NCBI RefSeq assembly: GCF_900696085.1
Contig: NZ_CAADFC020000016.1
Location: 434,001-498,000, forward strand
Reading direction: 5' to 3'
Source: Bradyrhizobium ivorense
GTDB taxonomy: Bacteria; Pseudomonadota; Alphaproteobacteria; Rhizobiales; Xanthobacteraceae
DNA length: 64,000 nucleotides
Below, piece by piece: positions 51,135-60,353 of the stretch. Under the pieces are notes generated by a model, which searched no databases, was not told the origin of the DNA, and saw only the letters and a list, made by a program, of their open reading frames with translations. The translations under genes were made by a program, and so were the position numbers. The stretch's first letter is position 1. Every line of letters begins with the position of its first letter.

Positions 51135-51469
51135 CAGAGCGACCTCGGCTGTGCGGCGGCGGCCCAGGGCCGCCGCAACCGCATGGGAACGCCACCGCCA
51201 CGGGGCGGTTCGTCATCACCGCCTTCGTCGAGCTGGCGCAAGGCTGCAAGTATGTCGCTCAGCCGTACCGAATTGCCGGTGCCGGGGATCTCCCGCAAGT
51301 CGGGCCAGGATGCCACCGCGTACATGTCCGACGCCCACGATGACAGGATGATTCGCTTCTCAGGGGTCGACAGCTCCTTGTCGTTGAGGACTTCCGCTGG
51401 CGAACCGTAGTGAGCAGCAGGGTGAAAGAATGGATGCGTACCACCGCCATTAAGGTTGACCTTGTTCAT
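51134..51469 (-). CDS. conserved-type small protein (111 residues) with HPAAHYGSPAEVL motif
   Basis: From an ATG at 51469 the product starts MNKVNLNGGGTHPFFHPAAH, then YGSPAEVLNDKELSTPEKRI and ILSSWASDMYAVASWPDLRE. The segment HYxSPxEVLxDxxLSxxEKRxIL..WASD occurs in small alphaproteobacterial proteins of unknown function. It is the first gene of the unit leading to the DegP-like protease, with an overlapping stop/start to the 34-residue peptide. A 6-bp dyad AAGCAT/ATGCTT is at 51562-51575 upstream. Confidence 0.75.
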   Translation of the reverse strand: MNKVNLNGGGTHPFFHPAAHYGSPAEVLNDKELSTPEKRIILSSWASDMYAVASWPDLREIPGTGNSVRLSDILAALRQLDEGGDDEPPRGGGVPMRLRRPWAAAAQPRSL

Positions 51470-51642
51470 GGTCTGCCTCCCTATCACTCCTTTCCAAAGG
51501 GATGGTGCTTGCGTTAAGGGCAGCGGCGCGATCCGCGTCGCCACCCGGCATGTGGGTTAGTAAGCATTGATGCTTGATGAGACAAGACATCCGGAAGTGT
51601 GACGCAGGTTGGCGCCACATTCAGCCGTCACGCATCAAGTGC

Positions 51643-52101
51643 CTAAGCCGCCTTCTTCTGCTCGATCTGCGATGAAGCAGCCGCGCCGCTTCCGATCCGG
51701 ATTTTGCGCGGTTTCATCGCTTCCGGAATCTCTCGAACGAGATCCACGATCAAGAGGCCATCGTGGAACGATGCCTGCTTCACCTGAACGTAGTCGGCAA
51801 GACTGAAGACTCTCCGGAACGGTCGCGCCGAAATACCTTGATACAGATACTCGTGCGCGGCACCATCGGACTTCTTGCCTTCGATCGTGAGAGCATTCTG
51901 CTCGGCCGTCACGGAGAGATCGTTGGCACCGAAGCCTGCCACGGCCAGCGAGATTCGATAGTGATCCTCGCCGGACCGCTCGATGTTGTACGGCGGGTAG
52001 CTGTCCTCGGTCGGCTTGCGCGACATGCCGTCGACGAGGTCGGCCAGATGATCGAAGCCGACGGTGGTGCGCCAAAGTGGCGCAAAATCAAGTGTCCTCA
52101 T
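51643..52101 (-). CDS. small heat shock protein Hsp20 (class A type)
   Basis: The 152-residue chaperone starts MRTLDFAPLWRTTVGFDHLA and has SYPPYNIERSGEDHYRISLA, VTAEQNALTIEGKKSDG, LYQGISARPFRRVFSLADYV and KPRKIRI. The ATG at 52101 is 7 bases from GGAGGA in a ROSE-type leader; the TTG at 52107 is less likely. It is the most diverged of the three class A hsp20 genes in the window (ADLVDGMSRKPTED insert). Confidence 0.95.
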   Translation of the reverse strand: MRTLDFAPLWRTTVGFDHLADLVDGMSRKPTEDSYPPYNIERSGEDHYRISLAVAGFGANDLSVTAEQNALTIEGKKSDGAAHEYLYQGISARPFRRVFSLADYVQVKQASFHDGLLIVDLVREIPEAMKPRKIRIGSGAAASSQIEQKKAA

Positions 52102-52180
52102 AGCCAAGTCCTCCAGAGAGCAATATGGATACGAAGCAAGGCAGGATGGAGCTTTCGGTTACGGTCGAACGCCCAGTCCA
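52102..52180 (-). promoter_or_regulatory. ROSE-type RNA thermometer of hsp20 (52101)
   Basis: On the minus strand the leader ends TTGCTCTCTGGAGGA, 7 bases before the ATG: the same core as the other ROSE leaders, with TTGCT opposing the ribosome site. Confidence 0.78.
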
Positions 52181-52238
52181 GCGCCTCGTGCCGAGCCCCA
52201 CCTGGCGCTCGACACACCGCAGTCGCGGTCGAGAAACG

Positions 52239-52266
52239 AACTAGAACTGTCGCTCCTGAGTTCAAG
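52239..52266 (-). promoter_or_regulatory. sigma-32-like promoter of hsp20 (52101)
   Basis: On the minus strand CTTGAA (52266-52261), 13-bp spacer, GTTCTAGTT (52247-52239). It is nearly identical to those of the other hsp20 genes. Confidence 0.75.
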
Positions 52267-52315
52267 TGGCCGTGCGCATTTTTTCCTGCAGCAGACGTTC
52301 GCCGGAGCTCAGTGA

Positions 52316-52567
52316 CTACGCGGCGAAGCGCTCGGTGAGAGCGCCCTGGCGTAGATCGCTTATCACTCGCTGCTCCCGCTCAATTCGCGCTTGATAGAGC
52401 TAGCGCTCTTGCTCGCTTTTTGCAGTTCGGAGAAGGCGCTCGTAGTGGCCGATCACCTTCTGGCTGCCTCGGATGAGGAAGTCGCGGACGCCAGACCCGA
52501 CCGTTGTGCTTGAGGCCGGGTCGGAGCTCCCGCGCAGCAAATATCTCGCCGAATTCGGTCCGGACAT
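52316..52567 (-). pseudogene. small protein gene interrupted by an in-frame TAG
   Basis: From an ATG at 52567 the frame reads MSGPNSARYLLRGSSDPASS, later FLIRGSQKVIGHYERLLRTA and KSEQER, then TAG at 52402-52400. The same frame continues without gap LYQARIEREQRVISDLRQGA to a second TAG at 52316. The continuation keeps the helical, charged style, so a GAG-to-TAG change is likely. Short proteins with HYERLL..AKSEQER-type helices are common around rhizobial stress genes. Alternatively the 55-residue form is the product. Confidence 0.6.
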
Positions 52568-52635
52568 GATTGTCGCTCGCTCTCGACGACCTTGCATAAG
52601 CGAGCGAGCGGCCTTCGCGGGCCGCTCACTGACGT

Positions 52636-52968
52636 TCAGCTTGTCGCCGCCACTCCGGCGGGACCGGGGGTCGGCTGCGGCCAAATACCGGTCGGCGCGG
52701 AGGTCGGCGGCAGCAAGATGTCGATCTTCATCGTTGCCGCCGCAGGCTGCCACTTCAGCCACGGCATCGTCTCGAGATACGGGATTGGCGGTAGTGGCAG
52801 TCCCGTGAAGGCGCCCTGTGTGGCCTCGGCTCTCGGCGGGCTTTCCACACCGTAAGCACCGAAGGCGGTCAGGGACATTGCGCTGCCCATTACGAGAGAG
52901 AGCAGGCGTCGCCGCAGATTGCGGTTGGTCTCCGTTCGGGCGGAGAACGTACGGTGATGGCTCAGCAT
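52636..52968 (-). CDS. exported hypothetical protein (110 residues)
   Basis: The protein has a basic N-terminus (RNLRRRLLSLVMGSAMSLTA) with a signal-peptide-like hydrophobic core, then a Pro-rich mature part with GLPLPPIPYLETMPWLKW and KIDILLPPTSAPTG. Its ATG directly follows the stop of the 39-residue protein, with GGAGGAG as ribosome site. Function unknown. Confidence 0.7.
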   Translation of the reverse strand: MLSHHRTFSARTETNRNLRRRLLSLVMGSAMSLTAFGAYGVESPPRAEATQGAFTGLPLPPIPYLETMPWLKWQPAAATMKIDILLPPTSAPTGIWPQPTPGPAGVAATS

Positions 52969-53088
52969 CTATACTCCTCCAATCGTTCGAAAACAGATCC
53001 AGGTAATGGTGACAAAGCTCAGGTAGAACATGAACCGGTGGATCGCGTCCTGCCTCATCCTGAGCTGACGACGATGAGACTTGTTCAT
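52969..53088 (-). CDS. 39-residue single-span membrane peptide
   Basis: The frame MNKSHRRQLRMRQDAIHRFM continues FYLSFVTITWICFRTIGG and ends in TAG immediately before the ATG of the next gene. A basic N-terminus and one hydrophobic helix suggest an inner-membrane peptide with N-in topology. Zero-gap spacing to the exported protein implies coupled translation. Confidence 0.6.
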   Translation of the reverse strand: MNKSHRRQLRMRQDAIHRFMFYLSFVTITWICFRTIGGV

Positions 53089-53136
53089 GGGCGACTCCGT
53101 CTTTGGAAGCGGTCTTCTCTCCTCTCATTGGTCGAG

Positions 53137-53156
53137 CCCGGCCGTGATCGGCCGGG
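53137..53156 (-). terminator. hairpin after groEL
   Basis: CCCGGCC (53137-53143) pairs with GGCCGGG (53150-53156) around a 6-nt loop, starting 10 bp after the groEL stop. There is no T-run. Confidence 0.55.
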
Positions 53157-53165
53157 TTCTATTGT

Positions 53166-54788
<1,623 letters not shown>

Positions 54789-54823
54789 TTTGATCTCTCC
54801 TTTCCTCTATGACTGTCAGCGCA

Positions 54824-55138
54824 CTATGCTGCCTTCTTGAGGGTGCCCGCCTCGTCCATGACACCCAGAAGGTCGCTTTCCTTCATGATCAGGAATTCCT
54901 CGCCGTCGATCTTGACCTCTGTACCAGACCACTTGCCGAACAGGACGCGGTCACCGGGCTTGACGTCGAGTTGAACGAGCTGGCCCTGTTCGTTGCGTGC
55001 GCCGGGGCCAGTGGCGACGATCTCGCCCTGCTGCGGCTTCTCCTTTGCGGTGTCTGGAATGATGATGCCGCCGGCGGTTTTCTCTTCGGCGTCGAGACGT
55101 CGCACGAGCACGCGATCGTGCAAGGGACGGAAATGCAT
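54824..55138 (-). CDS. groES: co-chaperonin GroES (10 kDa)
   Basis: The 104-residue lid protein starts MHFRPLHDRVLVRRLDAEEK with the mobile loop EEKTAGGIIIPDTAKEKPQQ and the roof segment GDRVLFGKWSGTEVKIDGEE. I chose the ATG at 55138 because it gives the canonical MxFRPLHDRV start; 55144 adds two residues. No CIRCE inverted repeat is visible upstream. Confidence 0.96.
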   Translation of the reverse strand: MHFRPLHDRVLVRRLDAEEKTAGGIIIPDTAKEKPQQGEIVATGPGARNEQGQLVQLDVKPGDRVLFGKWSGTEVKIDGEEFLIMKESDLLGVMDEAGTLKKAA

Positions 55139-55207
55139 GCACATCCTCCTTGGGTAGGTTCAGCGATGTCCAAAACCGGGTCCATAACGGCCCCCGGGCG
55201 AAAATCC

Positions 55208-55235
55208 ACCTAGGAGCGAGGGTTCTACTTTCAAG
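55208..55235 (-). promoter_or_regulatory. sigma-32-like promoter of groESL
   Basis: On the minus strand CTTGAA (55235-55230), 13-bp spacer, CTCCTAGGT (55216-55208). The second box is weaker than in the hsp20 promoters but the -35 and the spacing are identical, with the transcript start about 65 bp before groES. Confidence 0.5.
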
Positions 55236-55431
55236 AGGAAGGAAGCAATTTTTTTTGCGGCGAAGGCCGGCTCGTCGATATCGTTTGCGGCTCGCAACCC
55301 GGAGTATTCCCTACGTCCAGAGTCGCTCGCCGCACGTTGAAAATTGAGACCATCAAACCGAGATGTTGTCTCGGCTGCAGAACAACTCTGCGCAGCAAAT
55401 TGGAGCATCGTCGAAAGGAGGATAACCAGCG

Positions 55432-55662
55432 ATGCGGAGCTTAATGGTACTTGCTGCTCTGCTCGGGATGGTGGTTTCGCTGCAGGCGAAAGAAGCGGAT
55501 TCGTCGCGAGCAGTGCGAAGCCCCGAGGCCACCGTTAAGCAGCTTGTCAGTGATCAAAGCGGCCAGCCTGCGGGCAAGCCCGCAAGAACAAGGTCCGATG
55601 GCCGTAAGAACCGTGATTTCTCGGCGGAGATCATCGTGCCTGATATCTGCACCGGCTGCTGA
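55432..55662 (+). CDS. small exported hypothetical protein (76 residues)
   Basis: GAAAGGAGGA precedes the ATG. The protein starts with a signal-like segment MRSLMVLAALLGMVVSLQA and ends IVPDICTGC, with two cysteines near the end. The rest is polar. The stop lies inside a long palindrome that likely ends the transcript. Confidence 0.65.
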   Translation: MRSLMVLAALLGMVVSLQAKEADSSRAVRSPEATVKQLVSDQSGQPAGKPARTRSDGRKNRDFSAEIIVPDICTGC

Positions 55663-55680
55663 TCGATCGATCAGCAGCCG
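55653..55680. terminator. 28-bp perfect palindrome between convergent genes
   Basis: CGGCTGCTGATCGA is followed immediately by its reverse complement, giving a perfect dyad that includes the stop codon of the small exported protein gene. It lies between that gene and convergent rpoH; a bidirectional terminator is likely. Confidence 0.65.
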
Positions 55681-55701
55681 GCCAACGGCTTCTGTTTGCT
55701 T

Positions 55702-56595
55702 CTAGTATGCGCTCGCTGAAGCAGCCTCAAGCTCCGGAAGGCGTGCGCAGAGCATCTGCTTGATACGCTTCAACGCACGCTGCTCGATCTGGCGGATACG
55801 CTCACGAGAGATACCGAAGGTATTGGCAAGATCGTCAAGCGTTCTTTGCTCTTCAGCCATGTAACGGGCTTCGACGATGGTGCGTTCTCGCGGAGAAAGC
55901 GCACTCAGCGCCTCCAAGAGTGCGGCCTTCTGCCGTTCTCGATCTCCGGCCTCAACGAGCAGGGTTTCAGGATCAGGAGATGAATCGGCGACTCTGTCCT
56001 GCCACTGTTCGCCTTCTTCGTCACTGAGCTGAACATTCAGTGTCATGTCGCCACGGATCCGCCCGTTCATCTCGACGACGTCGGTTTCCTTGACCTGAAG
56101 ATGGTCAGAGATCTGCTTCACCAGCTCCGGCGAAAGCTCGCCATCGTCCGGCGCACCAAGGCGTCTTTTCAGCTTTCGAAGGTTAAAAAACAGCTTCTTT
56201 TGCGCCGTGGTTGTGCCGAGCTTGACCAGCGACCACGATCTCAAGACGAATTCCTGCACGGACGCCTTGATCCACCAAGCGGCATAGGTCGCCAGGCGAA
56301 ATCCCTTCTCAGGGTCGAACCGCTTGACGGCCAGCATCAATCCGACGTTGGCTTCCGAGATGAGGTCGGCGATGGGCAATCCATAGCGCCGATATTTCAG
56401 CGCGATCTTGGCAGCCAGTCGCAGATGGCTTGTCACGAGCCGGTAGGCAGCTTCGCGATCACCAGAATCCCGAAGACGCCTCGCATACATCACTTCTTCG
56501 GATGCATCGAGCAGCGGGAAGCTACGGATCTCTTGCAGATACCGGGACAAGGCGGCTTCCGAATGGATGGCAGGCAGGGCTGACTTGATTGACAT
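55702..56595 (-). CDS. rpoH: RNA polymerase sigma-32 factor RpoH
   Basis: The 297-residue sigma factor shows region 1.2 (LSRYLQEIRSFPLLDASEEV), region 2 (LVTSHLRLAAKIALKYRRYG; DLISEANVGLMLAVKRFDPE; FRLATYAAWWIKASVQEFVL), the RpoH box-like QKKLFFNLRKLKRRLG, and region 4 (LSPRERTIVEARYMAEEQ; TLDDLANTFGISRERIRQIE). It directs transcription of heat-shock genes. The ATG at 56595 has AGGAGGG upstream, directly after the stop of a 39-codon leader frame, so its translation may be coupled to that frame, which has a ROSE-type element. Confidence 0.96.
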   Translation of the reverse strand: MSIKSALPAIHSEAALSRYLQEIRSFPLLDASEEVMYARRLRDSGDREAAYRLVTSHLRLAAKIALKYRRYGLPIADLISEANVGLMLAVKRFDPEKGFRLATYAAWWIKASVQEFVLRSWSLVKLGTTTAQKKLFFNLRKLKRRLGAPDDGELSPELVKQISDHLQVKETDVVEMNGRIRGDMTLNVQLSDEEGEQWQDRVADSSPDPETLLVEAGDRERQKAALLEALSALSPRERTIVEARYMAEEQRTLDDLANTFGISRERIRQIEQRALKRIKQMLCARLPELEAASASAY

Positions 56596-56608
56596 GACTT
56601 GCCCTCCT

Positions 56609-56728
56609 TCAGAAGCCAAAGCCGCTCTTGAGTTCGAACGGGCTGCCAAAGGGAAGATGCAACCGCGCGAGCCCACCGAGGTGAGCGAGACCGGTGGACT
56701 GCAAGGTGAAGGGACAGGTGGCTTTCAT
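56609..56728 (-). CDS. 39-codon leader frame between ROSE element and rpoH
   Basis: The ATG at 56728 is exactly 7 bases after GGAGGA of a ROSE-like leader, as in the hsp20 genes, and the frame (MKATCPFTLQSTGLAHLGGL...) ends 13 bp before rpoH. The product has no family. Its start position and the spacing of ST near residue 11 vaguely recall an Hsp20 N-terminus, so it may be a truncated hsp20 or a true leader peptide that couples rpoH translation to the thermometer. Confidence 0.6.
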   Translation of the reverse strand: MKATCPFTLQSTGLAHLGGLARLHLPFGSPFELKSGFGF

Positions 56729-56800
56729 ATCCAAATCCTCCATGGAGCAAAATGGTACGACCCGCCGGGTTGCCTGACCTTGGTTGGGCCCAAAGGGCGC
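56729..56800 (-). promoter_or_regulatory. ROSE-type RNA thermometer upstream of rpoH leader frame
   Basis: On the minus strand the leader reads ...TTGCTCCATGGAGGA, 7 bases before the leader ATG. TTGCTCC and GGAGGA can pair around a tiny loop, as in other ROSE hairpins. No sigma-32-like box was found upstream, so transcription is probably by a housekeeping factor. Confidence 0.78.
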
Positions 56801-56891
56801 CCAGCGACACTCAGGCCGGCGGCGCCAAAAGAACTGCGAAGCGAATGGGTTGTTCCCCATTTCGACTAGCCATTAGTCGGAAAAATCGTCC

Positions 56892-57770
56892 TCATTTCGC
56901 AAGATCATTGACCACCGTACCGGCACCGCCGGCAGGACGAGGAGACGAGCCCAACGAGTGGAGCTTACCGTCCCGCCCGGCGCCACCCGCCCGATCGAGG
57001 TGAAGCGCAAATCCGCTTGCCCCTGGCCCCTCGAGCCCGGCGCGGAGCTGCATGCTCGGGATCAGGTAATCGCCACCATTCTGTCGCCGGTACGGAATGG
57101 GCGCTGCGGTTGCGAGCGCGCGCATCCGCTTGCGCAGGGCTTCGGCAATCGGCGCAAAACCGGAATGGTCGAGCCGGTCCGCCCGATAGACCACGAACGG
57201 CGGAAGGACGTCATAACCCGGATAGTGGAGAATGCCGTGATTGATGGGAAAGAGCAGGTCGTCGATCGGCCCGTTGATGCCGCGACTGGAATAGTGCTCC
57301 TCCCAGCCGCCGGCGGTCACGACCAGCATCGCGCGCTTGCCCTTCAAGGTTCCGTCGCCATAGCGATCGCCCCACCGCTTGTCGCTATGTTCGCCGACCC
57401 CATAGGCAAAGCCGTAGGCGAACACCCGGTCGACCCAGCCCTTGAGGATCGCCGGCATCGAAAACCACCACAGCGGAAATTGCAGAATCAGGACATCCGC
57501 CCACAGCAGCTTTTCGATCTCGGCTCTCACGTCGCCGGTCAACGTGGCGGCCTCAAAAGCCTGCTTGGAGGCCGCGGCCGGCTTGAGCTGCTCACCTTGG
57601 GCCAACGACGGAAAGTCGGCCCGGTCGACCTCCGATTTCCAGCCCCGGGCATACAGATCCGACACCTGCACATCGTGGCCGAGCCGCCTGAGCTCCCTGA
57701 CAGCGACGTCTAGCAGCGCGCCGTTCAGCGAGCGCGGCTCCGGATGGGCGAAGACAATCAACACTTTCAT
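56892..57770 (-). CDS. NAD(P)H-quinone dehydrogenase-like flavodoxin-fold protein
   Basis: The 292-residue protein starts MKVLIVFAHPEPRSLNGALL, the FMN/FAD phosphate-binding start of the NQO1/MdaB/KefF family, then LLWADVLILQFPLWWFSMPA, ILKGWVDRVFAYGFAYGVGE and VVTAGGWEEHYSSRGINGPI. It probably reduces quinones by two electrons. The last 80 residues go beyond the usual domain and are Gly/Arg-rich. It is divergent from the LysR gene at 57861, a likely regulator. Confidence 0.9.
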   Translation of the reverse strand: MKVLIVFAHPEPRSLNGALLDVAVRELRRLGHDVQVSDLYARGWKSEVDRADFPSLAQGEQLKPAAASKQAFEAATLTGDVRAEIEKLLWADVLILQFPLWWFSMPAILKGWVDRVFAYGFAYGVGEHSDKRWGDRYGDGTLKGKRAMLVVTAGGWEEHYSSRGINGPIDDLLFPINHGILHYPGYDVLPPFVVYRADRLDHSGFAPIAEALRKRMRALATAAPIPYRRQNGGDYLIPSMQLRAGLEGPGASGFALHLDRAGGAGRDGKLHSLGSSPRPAGGAGTVVNDLAK

Positions 57771-57860
57771 GACAGCACTTCCTGATGAGTGACGTTGATC
57801 AGGTGGCACGCGAAGCCGCGATCCGGTAGATACAGACAATGGATAGGATTATGCCGAAAA

Positions 57861-58799
57861 ATGGATAAATCAGAAGTTACGCTGGAGCGCATGCGCAGCT
57901 TCGTCCGGGTCGCCGAACGGGGCAATCTATCCGCGGTCGCGCGCGAACTGGGAGTCGGCCAGTCCACGGTGACGCGCCATTTGCGGGAGCTGGAAGACGC
58001 GGTCGGCGTGGCATTGCTCGGCAGAACCACGCGCCGGGTGACAATAACTGAAGAGGGGGCGCGCTACTATCGCCACTGCGTCCAGATCCTCCGCCAGGTC
58101 GATCTGGCGGGCGAGGAGGCGCGCAGCACACGCGGCGCGGCAGCCGGTACAGTGCGCATCTCCTGCACCGCGGCCTTCGGAGTGCTGCACGTGAGCCGTT
58201 TCATATTCGCGTTTCAGGATCGCTACCCTGACATCGTGGTTGATCTCAGCTTCACCGATGAACGGATCGACCTCGTGCGCGAAGGGGTCGATATCGCCAT
58301 CCGGCTCGGGCCACCCGGTGATAGCTCGATGAAGCTGAAAGCCCTGGGCCAATCCCGGCGCGTGCTCGTTGCCGCACCTCACTATCTCGCCGCCCGCGGC
58401 AAGCCAGCACGCCCGCACGAGCTAGTCGGCCACGAAGGTGTCAGGATGTCCAACATCGCAGGGAGCGATCTGCTCGTACTCCATGGTCGCCGCGGCGGCC
58501 GCCACGTGGTGCCGTTCGGTGGCCATTTGCGCGTCGATCATGGACTCGCCGCGCGAGAAGCGCTGGCCGCGGGACGCGGGATAGCGCCCGCGCACCTATG
58601 GCTCGTGGAGGATCTCATTGCTGCCAACAAGCTCGAAGTGGTGTTGCCTGACTTCTCCCCGCCTCCGGTTCCGCTGAACATGCTGCTCGTACCCGAGCGG
58701 ACGGGCATCTCCCGGGTGCGCCTGCTGGCCGACCACCTCGCCGAGCAGATCGCACGTACGCCCGGCATTGAGAAGCCGGCGGTCGGTGGCAGGATGTGA
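57861..58799 (+). CDS. LysR-family transcriptional regulator
   Basis: The 312-residue protein has the helix-turn-helix LERMRSFVRVAERGNLSAVA / LGVGQSTVTRHLRELEDAVG and a substrate-binding domain (GTVRISCTAAFGVLHVSRFI; DIAIRLGPPGDSSMKLKALG). It lies 90 bp from the divergent quinone reductase gene, which it probably controls. The ATG at 57861 starts the domain. Confidence 0.92.
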   Translation: MDKSEVTLERMRSFVRVAERGNLSAVARELGVGQSTVTRHLRELEDAVGVALLGRTTRRVTITEEGARYYRHCVQILRQVDLAGEEARSTRGAAAGTVRISCTAAFGVLHVSRFIFAFQDRYPDIVVDLSFTDERIDLVREGVDIAIRLGPPGDSSMKLKALGQSRRVLVAAPHYLAARGKPARPHELVGHEGVRMSNIAGSDLLVLHGRRGGRHVVPFGGHLRVDHGLAAREALAAGRGIAPAHLWLVEDLIAANKLEVVLPDFSPPPVPLNMLLVPERTGISRVRLLADHLAEQIARTPGIEKPAVGGRM

Positions 58800-58911
58800 A
58801 GTCCCTCGAGCTTCGTCGAGCCGTGGCCAGGCACGGCGGAAGTGTAGTTCCTTTTTCGCTTGGTACTCGATTTGGGCGTGGTTCTCGACTTGGGCGCGCC
58901 CGACATCAGGC

Positions 58912-58939
58912 CTTGAAACTGACCGAGCCCGTTCTAATT
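58912..58939 (+). promoter_or_regulatory. sigma-32-like promoter of hsp20 (59058)
   Basis: CTTGAA (58912-58917), 13-bp spacer, GTTCTAATT (58931-58939). Exact match to the consensus seen across the island. Confidence 0.8.
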
Positions 58940-58974
58940 CCAAGAGTGCAGCGCGCTCGGTGCGCTGCTCCGGG

Positions 58975-59057
58975 TGCCTTCTGAGGACCCGGTTATCGGG
59001 CGCCGGATACGGTGTCCGTGCGCTCGTAACCATATTGCTCGAAAGGAGGATGTGGCT
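58975..59057 (+). promoter_or_regulatory. ROSE-type RNA thermometer of hsp20 (59058)
   Basis: The leader ends TTGCTCGAAAGGAGGA with 7 bases to the ATG. Further pairing GGATACGGTGTCC-like stem lies upstream. It is closely similar to the leader at 43795. Confidence 0.8.
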
Positions 59058-59510
59058 ATGACCACCTTTGACTTCAGCCCGCTCTGGCGATCGACCGTTG
59101 GTTTCGATCGCGTGTTCGATCTGCTCGAAGATTCCGCCCAATGGACGGGCGACAACTATCCGCCCTACAATATCGAGCGGACGGATGAGGACCACTATCA
59201 GATCTCGCTCGCTCTGGCCGGCTTCTCCCCCGACGAGGTGACCATCACGGCGGAGCAGAACGTGCTGACCGTCGAGGGCCGCAAGGCCGACAAGGGCCCC
59301 CATCAGTTCCTGTACCAGGGAATCTCGTCCCGCCCGTTCCGGCGGCAGTTCAACCTGGCCGAATACGTCCAGGTGAAGGGCGCTTCCCTCGTGGACGGCA
59401 TGCTCAAGATCGAGCTTATCCGTGAGGTCCCTGAGGCCATGAAGCCGCGCCAGGTTCCGATCAAGGCCGGCAACGACAACCAGAAGCTCGAGCACAAGCA
59501 GATGGCCTAG
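59058..59510 (+). CDS. small heat shock protein Hsp20 (class A type)
   Basis: The 150-residue chaperone starts MTTFDFSPLWRSTVGFDRVF and contains NYPPYNIERTDEDHYQISLA, TAEQNVLTVEGRKADKGPHQ, FRRQFNLAEYVQVKGASLVD and KPRQVPIKA. It is the closest relative of the copy at 43880. A GC hairpin follows at 59533-59560. Confidence 0.96.
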   Translation: MTTFDFSPLWRSTVGFDRVFDLLEDSAQWTGDNYPPYNIERTDEDHYQISLALAGFSPDEVTITAEQNVLTVEGRKADKGPHQFLYQGISSRPFRRQFNLAEYVQVKGASLVDGMLKIELIREVPEAMKPRQVPIKAGNDNQKLEHKQMA

Positions 59511-59532
59511 GCCTTTGCCCGACGATTCTTTC

Positions 59533-59560
59533 TCGCCGCGCGGCCCGTTCCGCGCGACGA
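59533..59560 (+). terminator. hairpin after hsp20 (59058)
   Basis: TCGCCGCGCGG (59533-59543) pairs with CCGCGCGACGA (59550-59560) with one mismatch around a 6-nt loop. There is no T-run. Confidence 0.5.
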
Positions 59561-59634
59561 GGGAGCCTGCCTCCATTGGCCGGACAACCAGTGCTGTTTG
59601 ACAACTTCGACGCACAAGATTTCGGAAGACAGCC

Positions 59635-60015
59635 ATGGAAACTTGGACCTCAACGAACCTCCAGCAGATCGAGCACAGGCTACTTGCAGCGTTCGAACGC
59701 CACGGCCGTGATGGCCGAGCCATGACGCTCGAGAGCCTGGCCGCCAGCACCGGCATGGTTGGGCGCGCAAACGAACTGGCACTTGCCTTGAAGCATCTCG
59801 CGGCGCGTGGGCTCATCAGGCGAGCGGGCGAAGATCCGATACCCGGCACTGCAATCGCATTTCGTCTTGCCAGGCCGATGTCGTGCGGCCGGATCGACAA
59901 GGCGGAAGACCAACCCGCAGCGACCGGCTCGCCTTCAAGTCCAGCGGAGCCGACGAGATCGCGTGAGGCGGCGAAATCAGCACCGCCACTCCAGGCCAGC
60001 GTCCCAGCAAAGTAA
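59635..60015 (+). CDS. hypothetical protein with winged-helix-like N-terminus (126 residues)
   Basis: METWTSTNLQQIEHRLLAAF, then MTLESLAASTGMVGRANELA and LALKHLAARGLIRRAGEDPI: three helices and a short wing-like segment, as in small DNA-binding winged helices. The C-terminal 40 residues are low complexity (Pro/Ala/Ser). No family recognised. Confidence 0.6.
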   Translation: METWTSTNLQQIEHRLLAAFERHGRDGRAMTLESLAASTGMVGRANELALALKHLAARGLIRRAGEDPIPGTAIAFRLARPMSCGRIDKAEDQPAATGSPSSPAEPTRSREAAKSAPPLQASVPAK

Positions 60016-60100
60016 ACTGCGAAAGACAGGTGCGTTCATATTCTGGAACCGAGCTGCGAACGCAGACGTTGTCTGCTCGGTCAACCGGGTTGTGACGGAG

Positions 60101-60319
60101 ATGGACGACTATCGAGATCTGATGACTGCTAGCCTTGCGCTCGTGTGTGCCGGCATCATGTTGCTTGCGGGCCAGCTCTATATCGAGCACCATCCTGTAC
60201 AAGACAGCCAGCGAGTCCATTCCCAGCCGCAGCCTCCGGCCCTGGTCTCGCACGCGCCCTCTCCACACGAGAACACGGCTGGGCCGCGCCAAGGCATTGA
60301 GATGGACAGCACTAGTTGA
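60101..60319 (+). CDS. small single-span membrane protein (72 residues)
   Basis: The ATG at 60101, preceded by GACGGAG, opens MDDYRDLMTASLALVCAGIM with a hydrophobic helix to LLAGQLYIEHH and a polar, Pro/Gln-rich tail. The upstream frame is open but has no sensible sequence. Function unknown; it lies between the winged-helix-like protein and ftsH (opposite strand). Confidence 0.55.
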   Translation: MDDYRDLMTASLALVCAGIMLLAGQLYIEHHPVQDSQRVHSQPQPPALVSHAPSPHENTAGPRQGIEMDSTS

Positions 60320-60353
60320 GCGCGTGGCAGTCTGCCGATCTGCACAATCCTGT

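Noticed and set aside
55139..55300. CIRCE operator upstream of groES
   Set aside because: No TTAGCACTC/GAGTGCTAA dyad is visible; a sigma-32-like box fits better.
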